NCBI RefSeq assembly: GCF_009720625.1
Contig: NZ_CP046266.1
Location: forward strand, 3,233,501-3,297,500
DNA length: 64,000 nt
From: Metabacillus sediminilitoris
GTDB lineage: Bacteria > Bacillota > Bacilli > Bacillales > Bacillaceae
Direction: 5' to 3'
Part shown: positions 1 to 9,053 of the stretch, one piece after another
Numbering within the stretch: the stretch's first letter is position 1
Layout of the letters: each line of letters opens with the position of its first letter
The notes under the pieces: generated by a model
Database searches by the model: none
Told to the model about the DNA's origin: nothing
The model's input: only the letters and a program-made list of their open reading frames with translations
Position numbers and translations under genes: made by a program

Positions 1-598
1 TAATTAGCTTCTTTTTGTATAAGGCCGCAATAAAGTTTAATAAATAAGCGGGCAAACTTTTTGGAAATAGCGGATGTTGATAAAAGCGGTAATAAGCGTT
101 TTTTAAATCTTCCCATTGTGTATCCTGTTTTTTTTGTTTAAATCTTGCTACGTCAATCATTTTTATTTGATCATCAGGGGTTATCATGATATTTCTCAGG
201 TGAATATCAGACGGATTTAACCCACGCTTTCTCACTTCAGTTAAAATGTCATCTACCACATTGATATGTTCTTCACCTATTGGGATCCCTTTGTTTACAC
301 ATTGAAAAAGTGTCTCTCCCTTAATATAATCCATTGTGAGATAATTCGGCCCTGTTTCATAGATTGTAGGAAAATAATGAATATCCGTTAACATGCTATA
401 AATGTCTGCTTCTTCTTTTGCAATATGAGCAAATTCTTTAGGGAAGACTTTTATCACTCGATTTGTGTCCTTGATTTTAAATACACACGCACTTCTGCCT
501 GTACCAATTAGTGACAGATCCTGATGATGATGCTTAACATGAATGCTTGCTTTTTTCACTTCAAAAACAATACTATTCGCATACTCTTGATACTTCAT
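1..598 (-). CDS. Protein-kinase-like protein (YrzF type), C-terminus cut off by the window edge
   Basis: Starts at ATG 598 with AAGGAG eight bases upstream and stays open to base 1, so about 199 codons are visible and the end lies outside. The translation has kinase-fold landmarks: a glycine-rich stretch GTGRSACVFKI, a lysine in VIKVFP, a catalytic-loop-like GLNPSDIHLRNIM and a metal-loop-like MIDVAR. These resemble the small Bacillus kinase-like proteins such as YrzF, in which the canonical HRD and DFG motifs are divergent. Substrate is unknown. No partner gene is visible on its left. The family call rests on remembered motif patterns; activity is not established. Confidence 0.7.
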   Translation of the reverse strand, partial: MKYQEYANSIVFEVKKASIHVKHHHQDLSLIGTGRSACVFKIKDTNRVIKVFPKEFAHIAKEEADIYSMLTDIHYFPTIYETGPNYLTMDYIKGETLFQCVNKGIPIGEEHINVVDDILTEVRKRGLNPSDIHLRNIMITPDDQIKMIDVARFKQKKQDTQWEDLKNAYYRFYQHPLFPKSLPAYLLNFIAALYKKKLI

Positions 599-884
599 CC
601 TATCAACTCCTTACTCGACTCCTAACCTTTTGTATGTTAACTAGATCGGTATTTTACAAAGTTTCAAGTATGAAAAAAACCCTCACCAAAAATGGTAAAG
701 GTCTCGCAAACAACAAATGTTGCCAATAAAGCCGAGGATAAACCTGTATTGACGACTTTACTGTACCTGCTACTCCCCTTTAAAAAGGAAAAGGAATAAA
801 ATTATACTTATTATAAATTTTATTAGAAGGATGGTCAATTAATTACTATATGATCGTATTTTTTCTTACTTCTTTCTACACATT

Positions 885-913
885 TTATTAACTCTAGCAA
901 TAAATGGTATAAT
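885..913 (+). promoter_or_regulatory. Extended -10 promoter of the VOC gene
   Basis: TGGTATAAT (905-913) is an extended -10 with a perfect TATAAT; the -35 (TTATTA at 885-890, 17-bp spacer) is poor, as is common with TGn promoters. The VOC start codon lies 33 bases downstream. The rest of 599-884 shows no gene. Confidence 0.55.
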
Positions 914-945
914 TAAAAGAAAACAAATATTTAGGAGGTATAAGG

Positions 946-1308
946 ATGATTAATGAAATAGCAACAGTTGCCGTTTATGTAGAAGATCAACAAAAGGCAA
1001 AAACCTTTTGGTCAGAAAAAGTTGGTTTTGAAGTTGTCGCAGAACACCAAATGGGTCCAAATGCAACTTGGCTTGAAGTTGCCCCAAAGGGCAGTCAAAC
1101 TCGGTTAGTGATTTACCCTAAAGCGATGATGAAGGGCCACGAGAATATGAAAGCTTCAATTGTATTTCAATGTGATGATATCGAAAGTACATATGAAACA
1201 TTAAAAGAAAATGGTGTTGAATTGTTAGGTGAACCGAACAAGATGGAATGGGGAACATTCGTTCAATTCAAAGACGAAGACGAAAATGTCTTTTTGTTGA
1301 AAGGCTAA
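946..1308 (+). CDS. VOC family (glyoxalase/bleomycin-resistance fold) protein
   Basis: 120 residues, starting at ATG behind AGGAGGT. It opens with a beta strand (INEIATVAVYVEDQQKAKTFW), typical of a single vicinal-oxygen-chelate module, and ends with the matching strand (GTFVQFKDEDENVFLLKG). The terminal FKDEDENVFLL resembles the PDGN-type end of glyoxalase-like proteins. Such proteins are small metal-dependent lyases, dioxygenases or drug-binding proteins; substrate cannot be inferred. It is monocistronic, with its own extended -10 promoter upstream and a hairpin downstream, convergent with the response regulator gene. Confidence 0.85.
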   Translation: MINEIATVAVYVEDQQKAKTFWSEKVGFEVVAEHQMGPNATWLEVAPKGSQTRLVIYPKAMMKGHENMKASIVFQCDDIESTYETLKENGVELLGEPNKMEWGTFVQFKDEDENVFLLKG

Positions 1309-1331
1309 GATCAAAATCAATCAGCCCCGTC

Positions 1332-1371
1332 TTGCCTCTATCCTCTTTTACTGGCGAAAGCATAGAGGCAA
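1332..1371. terminator. Hairpin between convergent genes
   Basis: Ten-bp perfect stem (TTGCCTCTAT/ATAGAGGCAA) with a 20-base loop between the VOC gene and the converging response regulator gene. No clear T tract, so termination is only probable. Confidence 0.4.
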
Positions 1372-1446
1372 AATCATTTGACTGCATTACTTGCTTCAGG
1401 GTAAAGTGTCGTATTTACTTGCCATAAGAAGGACAAAACAAAGAAC

Positions 1447-2685
1447 TCAATGATTATTCGATTCGTTTACTTTGCCATCCACCAGCAAATAATTTTTACG
1501 ATAGTTAATTGGCGATACACCCATAATCTTTTTAAAGGCGGTACTGAAATAATGCTGGGTGTCATAGCCGACAAGCTCTGCAATCTCTACAATCGGCAGA
1601 ACAGTCGAATTTAATAAATGAATCGCTTTCTTTATTCTCATATTTGTTACTAAACTAACAAAAGACATCCCTAACTCTTGTTTTATCATTCTGCTTAAAT
1701 AGACAGGTGAAACATGTAAATTCTGTGCAACAACTTCTAAAGCAATTGATGATTCAGTGAAATGTGATTCTATATATTGTCTTGCGCGACGAACAACAGG
1801 TGAAATGGTTGAATCATTATAGACTTTGTCTTTACAACGCTTGTAAATCTCTGGAACAGATGGCAAACCTCCTTCTACCTTCTCGACATGCATCATAAGG
1901 GTTATTTTCAAACACTCTTTTACGGTTTTGTCAATCTTATCAAATGTTTCATAGGATACATCTCCCCACAGGATCAATACGATTAATCCATCTTCATCCC
2001 GAAAAATAACATGGGTCGTCGATTGGAATAGTTCAGTTAATATATTTTCAATCGAGAACATGAACATTTGCTTTTCTTTTTCCTTTAAAAGCGGTTTATT
2101 TGCAAAATATTCAGGACATTGGATCACAGCAAAATGCTGCGGATTATGTTGAGGCAGCTTTAGAAATTCTAATTGCTTACAAATCTCAGCTTCATCGACA
2201 CGCCCCTCAATCCATTCACGACAAAATCGCTCTCGAAGTATCGTTAAGTTTTTGGAAATTTGATTAGAGGCCATTTCTACATATTCATCATGTTTGACAG
2301 TAGCCTCTAACTCTTGTCGAACACCGTCTAGCACTTTTTTTAGTTGCTCAGGATTTGCCGGTTTCAAAATGTAGTCTGTCACATGTAACCTGAGAGCTTC
2401 TTGTGCATAGGAAAATTCATCATGTCCTGTAATAATGACAATTTTACAATGTGGTAATCTTTGACGAATTTCCTTTATCAAAGTAAGTCCATTCATGATT
2501 GGCATATTTAAGTCTGCCAAAAGAATATTAATATTGTGTTTTATCGCGAGCTCCAACGCTTCCTCTCCGTCTTCCGCTTCCGCTATAACTTCCATTTGAA
2601 GTGATGACCAATCAACAGATTCTCGAATTCCTTCACGAATAATTGGTTCATCATCTGCAATTAATACTTTCCAATAATCGCTCAT
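1447..2685 (-). CDS. Response regulator with AraC-type output (YesN family)
   Basis: An N-terminal receiver domain contains the acidic pair in IADDEP, the expected phospho-acceptor Asp58 in LLADLNMP and the conserved lysine in ILKPA. A middle linker of about 170 residues is followed by two AraC helix-turn-helix motifs (IALEVVAQNLHVSPVYLSRM and IVEIAELVGYDTQHYFS). The start is taken at ATG 2685 (MSDYWKV), behind AAGGGGG; a longer reading to 2724 would overlap the kinase gene. It lies 13 bases after the kinase stop, so the two are co-transcribed and form a cognate pair. The regulator probably activates a sugar-uptake operon, but no obvious target ABC operon is directly adjacent; the GH127 cluster next door has its own LacI repressor. 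Confidence 0.92.
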   Translation of the reverse strand: MSDYWKVLIADDEPIIREGIRESVDWSSLQMEVIAEAEDGEEALELAIKHNINILLADLNMPIMNGLTLIKEIRQRLPHCKIVIITGHDEFSYAQEALRLHVTDYILKPANPEQLKKVLDGVRQELEATVKHDEYVEMASNQISKNLTILRERFCREWIEGRVDEAEICKQLEFLKLPQHNPQHFAVIQCPEYFANKPLLKEKEKQMFMFSIENILTELFQSTTHVIFRDEDGLIVLILWGDVSYETFDKIDKTVKECLKITLMMHVEKVEGGLPSVPEIYKRCKDKVYNDSTISPVVRRARQYIESHFTESSIALEVVAQNLHVSPVYLSRMIKQELGMSFVSLVTNMRIKKAIHLLNSTVLPIVEIAELVGYDTQHYFSTAFKKIMGVSPINYRKNYLLVDGKVNESNNH

Positions 2686-2698
2686 CACATGTACCCCC

Positions 2699-4519
2699 TT
2701 AAGCCTTGTCGAGCTCATAGCCATTTTTTTGAAGTGGAAGGTGAATCTTTACCTCTGTCCCTTTCCCCAGCTCACTATCGATGGTTAACCCGTATTGGTC
2801 ACCATACGTTAATTTTATTCTCGCTTGGACATTCATCATGCCATAACCAAAATTGACTGGTTTTCCTTTTTCCTCATCTTTCTTGTAAAGTGAATCCATT
2901 TTCTGTCTAAGTTCTTCAAGCTTGTCAACAGGAATCCCCTTTCCGTCATCCCGAACTGCAAGAACTAAGCAGCCATTTTCTTCTTTAACATGGATCGTAA
3001 CGTGACCTGAGCCTCTTCTTTCTTTTATCCCATGATAAATAGCATTTTCCACAATAGGCTGCAGCACAATTTTAAGGATCATGACATCATTTAAACCAGG
3101 ATCTACATGAATCGTATAATGAAGCTTATCGCGATACCTCGCTTTTTGAATGGTGAGATAGCTTTGAATATGGGCCATTTCTTCTTTTAAAAGGATGATA
3201 TCATTCCCTTTACTTAAGCCAATCCGAAATAAACTTGATAACGAAGCAACCACTTCTGCGACATCCTCTGCCCCGCGTTTTCGCGCCATCCAGTTAATCG
3301 TATCTAATGTATTGTATAAAAAATGCGGTTTGATATGGGCCTGGAGACTTCGTAATTCAGCATCTCTTTTTTGACGCTCTTGACGTTCAGTAAGAATAAG
3401 AAGGCTATTAATTTTTGCCGTCATTTTATTAAAACTTCTTCCCAACATCCCAATTTCATCTAATCGGTCACCTTGATAGCGAATCCTCAAATTGCCCGAT
3501 TCTACCTTTTTCATGAATGACATTAATTGGACAATAGGCTTTGACATTGAATTCGCTAAATAATAGGAAGCTGTTACACCAAATAAACAGACAAAAAAGA
3601 CAAAGCAAATGACATATAAATGGATTGTTCTGACTTCAATAACAGACTCTTCACTTGAAAAGATCCCAACGGTCGTCCAATTTGTAAAGGGCTGTTTTTG
3701 GTAAATGAATTGCAATTTATTTCCATCAACCTCTTCTGAAAAAGCTCCAGAATCCTCTTTCTTCAGGATTCGCTTTGGTATATCATTTGTTAATGGCTCT
3801 GGTGGTGAATAAATCTCTTCCCCGTTTTCATCGATCACCATCAAGTACCCGGATTTGCCTAACCGGACATTTTTTGTTGCTTCAGCTATAACCCTTAGTT
3901 TTAAGTCAATTAAAATAACACCCATAACCTTCTGTGTTTCTGGGTCTAGAATGGCTCGAACAACTGTCACTACGTCACTATCCTTGTAATGAACATGACT
4001 TGTAATCCCCCGATCTGTGGGGTGACCAATGATCTTAAAAATCCCTTCATTTTTCACTGCCTCTTCATACCACGATTCTGTCGTTAAATTCTGCTGTGAT
4101 CTTGAATACAATTCATTACTTATATAGTCACCTCGACTATTTACAACTAATATCCCAGCCACTTCAGGGTATAACGTTGAAAGCCCTTGCATAAATTGGC
4201 GGATTGAATAATCCTCATCATCTGTTTGTTTGTTGTTTTTGGTCTCTTGTTGATGTAGAAATTCTTTTATTTCCGGATCCATAGAAAGCAAATAACTAAT
4301 ATTTTGCATGTTACTAGCATAGGTTTCCAACGTTTTGTTCACTTGACCGATCAGTTGAAGTGTATGCTGTGTTGCCTGTTTATCAATAATCCGTTCCACT
4401 GTAAAACCTGTTAATAAACCTAAGCCGATCGACGGTAAAATACTAATAACAAGTAATAGGGCAATAATTTTATACCTAATCGGAACATTATTTAGTTTTA
4501 ATAATTGCTGCTTCATCAT
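2699..4519 (-). CDS. Sensor histidine kinase, YesM/LytS type
   Basis: 606 residues. One membrane helix lies near residues 18-40 and another near 300-322, flanking an extracellular region of about 260 residues that looks like a Cache sensor. A HAMP domain follows (about 323-375), then the His_kinase box with HIKPHFLYNTLDTINW, whose expected phosphorylated histidine is His399. The HATPase domain carries the N box (VENAIYHGI) and G boxes (DDGKGI, GYGMMNVQARI). This is the standard architecture of kinases that pair with YesN-like regulators, and the partner is encoded 13 bases downstream. The upstream gene, 25 bases away, encodes a membrane-tethered sugar-binding protein that probably presents the ligand to this kinase. 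Confidence 0.93.
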   Translation of the reverse strand: MMKQQLLKLNNVPIRYKIIALLLVISILPSIGLGLLTGFTVERIIDKQATQHTLQLIGQVNKTLETYASNMQNISYLLSMDPEIKEFLHQQETKNNKQTDDEDYSIRQFMQGLSTLYPEVAGILVVNSRGDYISNELYSRSQQNLTTESWYEEAVKNEGIFKIIGHPTDRGITSHVHYKDSDVVTVVRAILDPETQKVMGVILIDLKLRVIAEATKNVRLGKSGYLMVIDENGEEIYSPPEPLTNDIPKRILKKEDSGAFSEEVDGNKLQFIYQKQPFTNWTTVGIFSSEESVIEVRTIHLYVICFVFFVCLFGVTASYYLANSMSKPIVQLMSFMKKVESGNLRIRYQGDRLDEIGMLGRSFNKMTAKINSLLILTERQERQKRDAELRSLQAHIKPHFLYNTLDTINWMARKRGAEDVAEVVASLSSLFRIGLSKGNDIILLKEEMAHIQSYLTIQKARYRDKLHYTIHVDPGLNDVMILKIVLQPIVENAIYHGIKERRGSGHVTIHVKEENGCLVLAVRDDGKGIPVDKLEELRQKMDSLYKKDEEKGKPVNFGYGMMNVQARIKLTYGDQYGLTIDSELGKGTEVKIHLPLQKNGYELDKA

Positions 4520-4544
4520 ATGTCATCTCTCGTTCGTTATTGAT

Positions 4545-5555
4545 TCAGTCTGCATAGTATTCTTCAACATTCTCCTTCGTCACGATTGAAATGCCTGTAT
4601 CGACATTATCCGGGATAACAGCTGATTGCTTACTCTGTCTATCTGCCTGAAGTTCAGAATTCCCATGATGATGTTGAAAAAGAAATTGCAAAGACCAATA
4701 CCCCATGTTCCATGTACCTTGAGCTAAGGAAGCAGAAATCGCTCCCTCCTTTATCTTGTCAAGTGTTCGTTTATCAGTATCAAAGCTTATAATTTTCATG
4801 TCCTTTTTTAAAGACTGTGCTGCATCTGCAATACCAACCCCGCCATTTGCTTCTGTTGCAAATATCCCTTGGATATCTGGGTATGATTTGATAATATCTA
4901 TTGCAGCCTTTTCAGATTGTAGTTGATCACCTTTCCCATCTTTGATCGCAACTACTTTCATATTAGGATAATCGTTACTTATTGTCTCAACAAAGCCATT
5001 TGTTCGTTCCTTATTATTAAGTTGATTAGGCAATGTAATGACCGCTACATTGCCTTTACCTCCTAATAAATCAGCGATTTTATGAGCACCAGTCACACCC
5101 GCAGAATAATTATTTGTTCCTAAAAAGGCATTAGCATTACTTGCAGGAGCATCAGAGTCAAACAAAACAACAGGAATTCCTGCATCAATTGCCTTATTAA
5201 TCGTTGAGTTTAATTCATATGGATTTATCGCAGATATCGCAATTCCCGCTGGCTTCTTCGCAATTACTTGTTCTAAGACCGTTATTTGTTCATGTGAATC
5301 ATATTGAGTTGCCCCTCTGTATTCAACAGAAACATTGCGATCTGTTGCCGCATCTTCAAAACCCTTTATGGCACTCTTCCAATATTCAATTCCAGCACTA
5401 AACGTTACCATCACATATGTTTCTCCTATATCACCTTGCAAACGTTTGTCACTTTGATCAAAAGGATTTAGAATAGAATCCTTTAAATAATAGGTAAATA
5501 GATAAATAGCAAAAATAGAAATCAAGAAAGCGTAAACAATTAATAGCTTTTTCAA
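4545..5555 (-). CDS. Membrane-anchored periplasmic-binding-protein-like sugar sensor
   Basis: About 336 residues of the ribose/xylose-binding (Peripla_BP_4) fold. It has an uncleaved-looking N-terminal membrane helix (KKLLIVYAFLISIFAIYLF) and no lipobox cysteine, so it is probably tethered rather than released. Motifs include VTFSAGIEYWKSAIKGFEDAA, the hinge region AISAINPYELN, VVLFDSDAP and GIFATEANGGVGIADA. I chose TTG 5555, spaced suitably behind GGTGATC; a GTG at 5567 overlaps the ribosome binding site. It is the first gene of the sensor-kinase-regulator operon and there are no permease or ATPase genes. This fits a sensory accessory protein of the XylFII type rather than a transport component. 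Ligand is unknown, probably a pentose or hexose. Confidence 0.85.
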   Translation of the reverse strand: MKKLLIVYAFLISIFAIYLFTYYLKDSILNPFDQSDKRLQGDIGETYVMVTFSAGIEYWKSAIKGFEDAATDRNVSVEYRGATQYDSHEQITVLEQVIAKKPAGIAISAINPYELNSTINKAIDAGIPVVLFDSDAPASNANAFLGTNNYSAGVTGAHKIADLLGGKGNVAVITLPNQLNNKERTNGFVETISNDYPNMKVVAIKDGKGDQLQSEKAAIDIIKSYPDIQGIFATEANGGVGIADAAQSLKKDMKIISFDTDKRTLDKIKEGAISASLAQGTWNMGYWSLQFLFQHHHGNSELQADRQSKQSAVIPDNVDTGISIVTKENVEEYYAD

Positions 5556-5818
5556 TGACAAGATCACCCTTCAAACGTAAGTAACACATACAAGTGCATG
5601 TACATCTTTTTATTTAACCTATTATACACTTGTACGTACATTCTTGCATCTAAAATTTCAGCTGAAGATATGTATATTGGCCGTAGAGGAAGAATTCTAT
5701 AACGAATTATGTAGGCTTAGTATTGAAGAGGAAAAGACCACAAGAATGTGGACGTGAAGTTGTTATTTATCATGCTCTTTCTTAAGCATGAATATTTAGT
5801 TTATTTATCCTTAAATAG
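5556..5818. other. Intergenic region upstream of the sensor operon
   Basis: About 260 AT-rich bases with no convincing gene. On the minus strand a TATAAT (5621-5626) is a plausible -10 for the sensor operon, but no good -35 is visible. Confidence 0.4.
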
Positions 5819-5857
5819 ACAAGGCCCCATTCAGATTCTTATTGAATGGGGCCTTGT
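5819..5857 (-). terminator. Terminator hairpin after the GH127 gene
   Basis: Perfect 15-bp GC-rich stem (5819-5833 with 5843-5857) and 9-base loop, 40 bases after the GH127 stop. The T tract is weak on both sides, but the stem is very stable. Confidence 0.65.
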
Positions 5858-5896
5858 CGCGTAATAGAATACATAGTATTCATTTATCAATACTTA

Positions 5897-7795
5897 TTAA
5901 CTTTCAGGGATCCATACTTTCATTGGGCCTGCTTCCCGATTATCCCATGCATAGTATGGGACTGCAGTCATTTCAAATGACTTAGTTGTAAAAGGCTTTG
6001 TCTGATATAAATCTTCTGAATCATAAACCTCAGTAATTTCTCCATTTCCAACTATTTTTACAATACCGCCAAGTAATTTCTGATCAAAAATCGCAGTAAG
6101 TTCCTTATCCCTTGGCAAAGATAATTGACTTAAATAATGAGTATTATCAATACCTTCAATACAATAGACAAGTGGTCCGCGTTGGAGTGCCACATGATTT
6201 CGATTTTGTCTGACACTTGGATGTGCATACACTTTCTCGATAGTCATTGGAAGGATGAGTTCAATCTGATCATGATTCTTCCATTCTCTTTCAATGCGTA
6301 CATAGCCCTTATCAAGAATGTTTTCTAACGAAACCATCTCACCATTTACTTTTAATCCTGCACTCTTTGTCCAGCTTGGAATTCTTAATTTTAGAGCAAA
6401 TGATACAGGGTTTTCTACTTCCAACTGAATTGAAACATTGCCATCCCATGGATAGTTCGTTGTTTGATTTAGTTTTATTTCTTGATTTGCAAGTTTAAAT
6501 TTTGCACTTCCTGACACATACAAATGAATAATTGCTTCTGAATCACTTTGTGAATAAATATATTGTCCAAGTGAGCCAAGCAAACGAGAAATATTTGGCG
6601 GACAGCATGATACACCAAACCATTCTTTTCGATGAACTTCACCAAGGCTTTCTAGTGGATTTTCATAAAAATACTTTTTCCCGTCTAAAGAAATGCCACT
6701 TATGACCCCGTTAAAGAGTGCTCTTTCTAAAGCATCCGCATATTTTCGATCACAATCTAGCTGTAGCATCCGGTGATTCCAAAAGACTAGTCCGATCGCT
6801 GCACAAGTCTCTGCATATGCAGACTCATTAGGTAAATCATAATCACAGGTAAAACCTTCGTATTCAGCAGTTGAACCGATTCCCCCAGTTACATACATAT
6901 TTTTGTAATGCAAATTATTCCATAAGCGGTCACATGCTTCTCTTAACTTTTCATCGCCGTTTTCTTTCGCTAAATCTGCCATTGCACAATACATATACAT
7001 GGCTCTTACTGAATGCCCAACAACTTTATCCTGCTCTCTTACAGGTTTATGTGATTGATTATATTCCTTTAAATTGGCAAACGTTGAAAATAATTCTTCA
7101 AAATAACCCGGGCCATACTTTTTCTTTTCTTCAGTAAAATAATGTGGTTCATTTCCTCTTTCTTCAATAAAAAATTGACTAAGTCTAAAATAACGAGCTT
7201 CTCCTGTTACATGGTACAGCTTAATAAGAGCAAGCTCGATTTCTTGATGCCCAGGGTAGCCTTTGATTTTTCCTTCTTCAGGTCCAAAAACCGAATCGAT
7301 ATAATCAGCATAGCGACAAACTATATCTAAAAGTGAGCACTTTCCAGTTGCTTGAAAATGTGCTACACCTGCTTCAATAAAGTGTCCTGCACAGTATAAT
7401 TCATGTGCGTCACGAAGGTCTGTCCAACGCTTTCCAGGTTTCACAGCAGTAAAATATGTATTCAAATATCCATCTTCCTGCTGTGCTGCAGAGATTAGTT
7501 CAATCACTTCATCTACCAGCTTGCTTAGTTCGGCATCAGGATCTGTTGCTAAGCTGTAGCTTGCCGCTTCAATCCATTTTGCTACATCAGAGTCCCAAAA
7601 TGGATGGATTTCTGGATCTCCTTGCTTCCAATTTAATTTTAATGCATCTATACGACCTGTTTCTTTACATTGCTTATATTGAAATGGAATCGTTTGTTCA
7701 CGATTAATTTTTCTTCTTGGCGCCCAAAAATGATCATTTATCGTTACATCCTTTAAAGAAACGGGTTCTAATTTATTTTGTTCGATGATCGACAT
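5897..7795 (-). CDS. Beta-L-arabinofuranosidase, glycoside hydrolase family 127
   Basis: 632 residues, full length for GH127 (formerly DUF1680). It should release beta-L-arabinofuranose from arabino-oligosaccharides or plant glycans. It has no signal peptide and so acts in the cytoplasm after uptake. The family's zinc and catalytic residues are visible: E313 in GGIGSTAEYEGF aligns with the acid/base glutamate, E329 and C331 in YAETC, and the vicinal C397-C398 in GVSCCPPNISR aligns with the nucleophile and zinc ligand described for Bifidobacterium HypBA1. Start ATG follows GGAGGGG. A palindromic operator (7815-7826) lies just upstream, 61 bp after the LacI gene, so it belongs to the LacI-ABC regulon to its right. 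Exact substrate linkage is an inference from the family. Confidence 0.9.
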   Translation of the reverse strand: MSIIEQNKLEPVSLKDVTINDHFWAPRRKINREQTIPFQYKQCKETGRIDALKLNWKQGDPEIHPFWDSDVAKWIEAASYSLATDPDAELSKLVDEVIELISAAQQEDGYLNTYFTAVKPGKRWTDLRDAHELYCAGHFIEAGVAHFQATGKCSLLDIVCRYADYIDSVFGPEEGKIKGYPGHQEIELALIKLYHVTGEARYFRLSQFFIEERGNEPHYFTEEKKKYGPGYFEELFSTFANLKEYNQSHKPVREQDKVVGHSVRAMYMYCAMADLAKENGDEKLREACDRLWNNLHYKNMYVTGGIGSTAEYEGFTCDYDLPNESAYAETCAAIGLVFWNHRMLQLDCDRKYADALERALFNGVISGISLDGKKYFYENPLESLGEVHRKEWFGVSCCPPNISRLLGSLGQYIYSQSDSEAIIHLYVSGSAKFKLANQEIKLNQTTNYPWDGNVSIQLEVENPVSFALKLRIPSWTKSAGLKVNGEMVSLENILDKGYVRIEREWKNHDQIELILPMTIEKVYAHPSVRQNRNHVALQRGPLVYCIEGIDNTHYLSQLSLPRDKELTAIFDQKLLGGIVKIVGNGEITEVYDSEDLYQTKPFTTKSFEMTAVPYYAWDNREAGPMKVWIPES

Positions 7796-7814
7796 ACTTA
7801 CCCCTCCACATAAC

Positions 7815-7826
7815 TTAATCGATTAA
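7815..7826. promoter_or_regulatory. Palindromic LacI-type operator upstream of GH127
   Basis: TTAATCGATTAA, a perfect 12-bp palindrome with a central CG, 20 bases before the GH127 start. It shares the TTAAnCGnTTAA pattern with two sites upstream of the binding-protein gene, so it is probably bound by the adjacent LacI regulator. Confidence 0.6.
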
Positions 7827-7856
7827 CTTGTTCTGGAATAAAAAAGCCAAATACAA

Positions 7857-8918
7857 TTATTTAGCTTTTACATTACTTGGTGCTGCTACAGACTTTCTTT
7901 CTATTAAATGACATTTCAGTTTATCCATTACGTTATGATCAGAATCCTTCTTATCTAAAATATTTATTATAGTTTCCATTGAATGGTGTCCCATTTCTCT
8001 TAATGGTAAACCCATGGTACTTAATGGCGGTATAAAATATTGGCTGCATTCTTGATTATCAATCCCAATAATAGAGATATCCTCAGGAACTTTAAAACCA
8101 ATTTCTCTACAAGCTTCTAAAGCACCTCCTGCCATTAAATCATTCATGGCAACAATCGCTGTTGGAACTTCTTCACTTGTTTCAAGTAATTCTTTCGTCA
8201 ATTGATAACCTGATTTGAATTCCCAATCCCCTGTTTTAATAAATGAAGGATGAAATGGTAAATTATTTTGCTTTAAAGCGGAATAAAACCCAGAGTACCG
8301 TGCATGTGCAGGCTGTGAATCAATTAATCCGCTAATCAAGGCAATTTTTTTATGGCCAAAGCTGATAAGATAATTTGTTGCATCATATGCTGCTTGTTCA
8401 TCATCATAATTGATGGAGTAGTGAGTATTGTCAGTCGAATAACAATATGTACAGACAAAGGGTTTATTCACTTCACCGATAATTTCTGAGACTTCTCTTG
8501 GGTGAACGCCAACATAAATGATTCCATCAACATGATTACTAAGTAATTCGTCAATTTTCTGTTTTGCTACTTCTCGACATTGCTCGATATTCACAGAAAA
8601 GTTATTTCCTACTCTTTTAAATAACCTCAAATTTGTTAGTAAGATTGAGAAACCAAGTTTTTCTGCATATTCATTTATACCATCAATGATACCTGGTGCA
8701 TTAAAAACAGTAATATCCTCTACAATAACACCAATTGTTTTTGTCTTTCTCAATTTTAAACTTTTAGCTACTTGGTTTGGCTTATAATCAAGATCTTCAA
8801 TGATCTGCAAGATTCGTTTCCTAGTTTTCTCACTAACAGTACCGGTGCCATTTAAAACATATGAAACAGTTGCAGTTGAAACATTTGCCTTTATAGCAAT
8901 ATCTTTTATGGTAACCAT
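7857..8918 (-). CDS. LacI family repressor of the arabinoside cluster
   Basis: 353 residues. The N-terminal LacI helix-turn-helix and hinge are clear (VTIKDIAIKANVSTATVSYVLNGT, then DLDYKPNQVAKSL), followed by a periplasmic-binding-protein-like effector domain (TKTIGVIVEDI, AIVAMNDLMAGGALEA, DISIIGIDNQE). It sits between the permeases and the GH127 gene, and palindromes with central CG occur before its own start, before GH127 and twice upstream of the transport genes. It most likely represses the whole cluster until an arabinose-containing inducer binds. Start ATG has AAGGAG at proper spacing. Confidence 0.92.
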   Translation of the reverse strand: MVTIKDIAIKANVSTATVSYVLNGTGTVSEKTRKRILQIIEDLDYKPNQVAKSLKLRKTKTIGVIVEDITVFNAPGIIDGINEYAEKLGFSILLTNLRLFKRVGNNFSVNIEQCREVAKQKIDELLSNHVDGIIYVGVHPREVSEIIGEVNKPFVCTYCYSTDNTHYSINYDDEQAAYDATNYLISFGHKKIALISGLIDSQPAHARYSGFYSALKQNNLPFHPSFIKTGDWEFKSGYQLTKELLETSEEVPTAIVAMNDLMAGGALEACREIGFKVPEDISIIGIDNQECSQYFIPPLSTMGLPLREMGHHSMETIINILDKKDSDHNVMDKLKCHLIERKSVAAPSNVKAK

Positions 8919-8936
8919 CCTATGCTCCTTAAAATT

Positions 8937-8946
8937 TAAACGTTTA
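8937..8946. promoter_or_regulatory. Putative autoregulatory operator of the LacI gene
   Basis: TAAACGTTTA, a perfect palindrome centred on CG, 19 bases upstream of the LacI start. It resembles but is not identical to the other operators of this regulon. Confidence 0.45.
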
Positions 8947-9053
8947 CACTAATATTAGTTTACTATACAATACTTTCAATTTCTAACCTACTTAATTTAC
9001 AGTTTTTTTAAAAAGATAACTTTCTAGTCGATATTTCGTTTAATAACATGCAG

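Noticed and set aside
5660..5760. Possible fragment of a transposase-like or other coding sequence before the GH127 terminator
   Set aside because: Only short stretches between stops are open and no family could be recognised.
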